In this document: positions 6,365 through 6,604 of the stretch, one piece after another
Numbering within the stretch: the first letter of the stretch is position 1
Layout: each line of letters begins with the position of its first letter
Assembly (NCBI GenBank): GCA_027047745.1
Contig: JALTUB010000129.1
Span: forward strand, 1 to 6,604
Source: Sulfurimonas sp.
GTDB lineage: Bacteria > Campylobacterota > Campylobacteria > Campylobacterales > Sulfurimonadaceae
Length of the DNA stretch: 6,604 nucleotides
Reading direction: 5' to 3'
Notes under the pieces: generated by a model
Databases searched by the model: none
What the model was told of the DNA's origin: nothing
What the model saw: the letters and a program-made list of their open reading frames with translations, nothing else
Position numbers and translations under genes: made by a program

Positions 6365-6604
6365 ATGCATAAATATTTAAAATATAGGGACAGAACACAA
6401 CATCTCTCAAAACATGAACAGCTTAAATTATTATGTGCGTATTACAGGGGTGAAAATATTAATATCCTTATCCAAAAGTATAATATTGATATATCAATTC
6501 ACAACTTTCATCTCACTTTATATCTTGCCAAAACAGCAGAAGCCATTTGCCCTTATTGTAAGAAGAATATGTATTGTGTGCCTCCATCAAAGAGTAAAAA
6601 ATAT
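6365..6604 (+). CDS. hypothetical protein with CxxC zinc knuckle, 5' part only
   Basis: An open frame starts at ATG 6365 and is still open at the window edge (80 codons seen). AAGGG at 6355-6359, five bases upstream, supports the start. The visible part has a basic N-terminus (MHKYLKYRDRTQHLSKHEQ), a helical stretch resembling a small DNA-binding or helix-turn-helix segment (LKLLCAYYRGENINILIQKY), and then CPYCKKNMYCVPPSKSKK, a zinc-knuckle start (CPYC) whose partner cysteines may lie past the edge. I do not recognise the family. Its position after the regulator makes it an accessory or cargo gene, or a further element-encoded DNA-binding protein. Confidence 0.65.
   Translation, partial: MHKYLKYRDRTQHLSKHEQLKLLCAYYRGENINILIQKYNIDISIHNFHLTLYLAKTAEAICPYCKKNMYCVPPSKSKKY

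Larger units (their letters stand above)
127..6604 (+). mobile_element. Tn7-like transposon, Tn6022/AbaR-like, left portion (continues past window)
   Basis: The element starts at TGACATTTA immediately after the comM homology ends, carries four short direct repeats typical of TnsB sites, and encodes tnsA-tnsB-tnsC-tniQ plus a fifth zinc-finger gene in one direction, followed by accessory genes. The operon order and comM target match the Tn6022/AbaR backbone (tniC-tniA-tniB-tniD-tniE in Acinetobacter naming). All visible transposition genes are full length with their catalytic motifs present, so the element may be active. The right end and second target duplication are not in the window, so its length and completeness cannot be judged. 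No cas genes or CRISPR repeats are present, which argues against a CRISPR-associated transposon. Confidence 0.85.

Noticed and set aside
127..6604. CRISPR-associated transposon (CAST)
   Set aside because: No cas genes, no CRISPR repeat-spacer structure and a comM insertion that is explained by protein-guided targeting.

Overview
The window holds most of the left-hand side of a Tn7-like transposon of the Tn6022/AbaR-backbone type, caught at its junction with the target gene comM (yifB). Bases 1-126, read on the minus strand, encode an uninterrupted piece of a ComM-type Mg-chelatase-like ATPase. The homology stops exactly where a TGACA... transposon end begins (about 127). The DNA is AT-rich throughout, with many AGA and ATA codons. 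Together with the comM fragment this fits a low-GC proteobacterium, perhaps Campylobacterota, but the host assignment is tentative.

Layout: comM fragment (1-126, minus); transposon end with four TnsB-site-like repeats and a perfect 16-bp palindrome (127-286); then a tight plus-strand operon of tnsA (287-985), tnsB (982-2874), a tniB-type tnsC (2883-3788), tniQ (3790-4857) and a 405-codon zinc-finger gene (4862-6079). The neighbours overlap or lie 1-8 bases apart, so they are probably co-transcribed and translationally coupled. A small XRE-family repressor-like gene (6024-6278, minus) converges on the operon and overlaps its last gene by 55 bases. A divergent promoter region (6279-6364) follows, then the 5' part of an unrecognised zinc-binding protein that runs off the window (6365 onward).

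How it should work: TnsA (restriction-endonuclease-like) and TnsB (DDE transposase) cut the element out and join it to new DNA. The TnsC/TniB AAA+ ATPase passes on the target signal, and TniQ is the adaptor between target selector and TnsC. There are no cas genes, CRISPR repeats or TnsE in view. The comM insertion and the operon order point to the fifth gene as the target selector. It is best explained as TnsF, the degenerate tyrosine-recombinase-like protein reported to direct Tn6022-like elements into comM. That call rests on position, the zinc-knuckle N-terminus and the target gene, not on a database match. The other transposon end, the second target duplication and most cargo lie outside the window.
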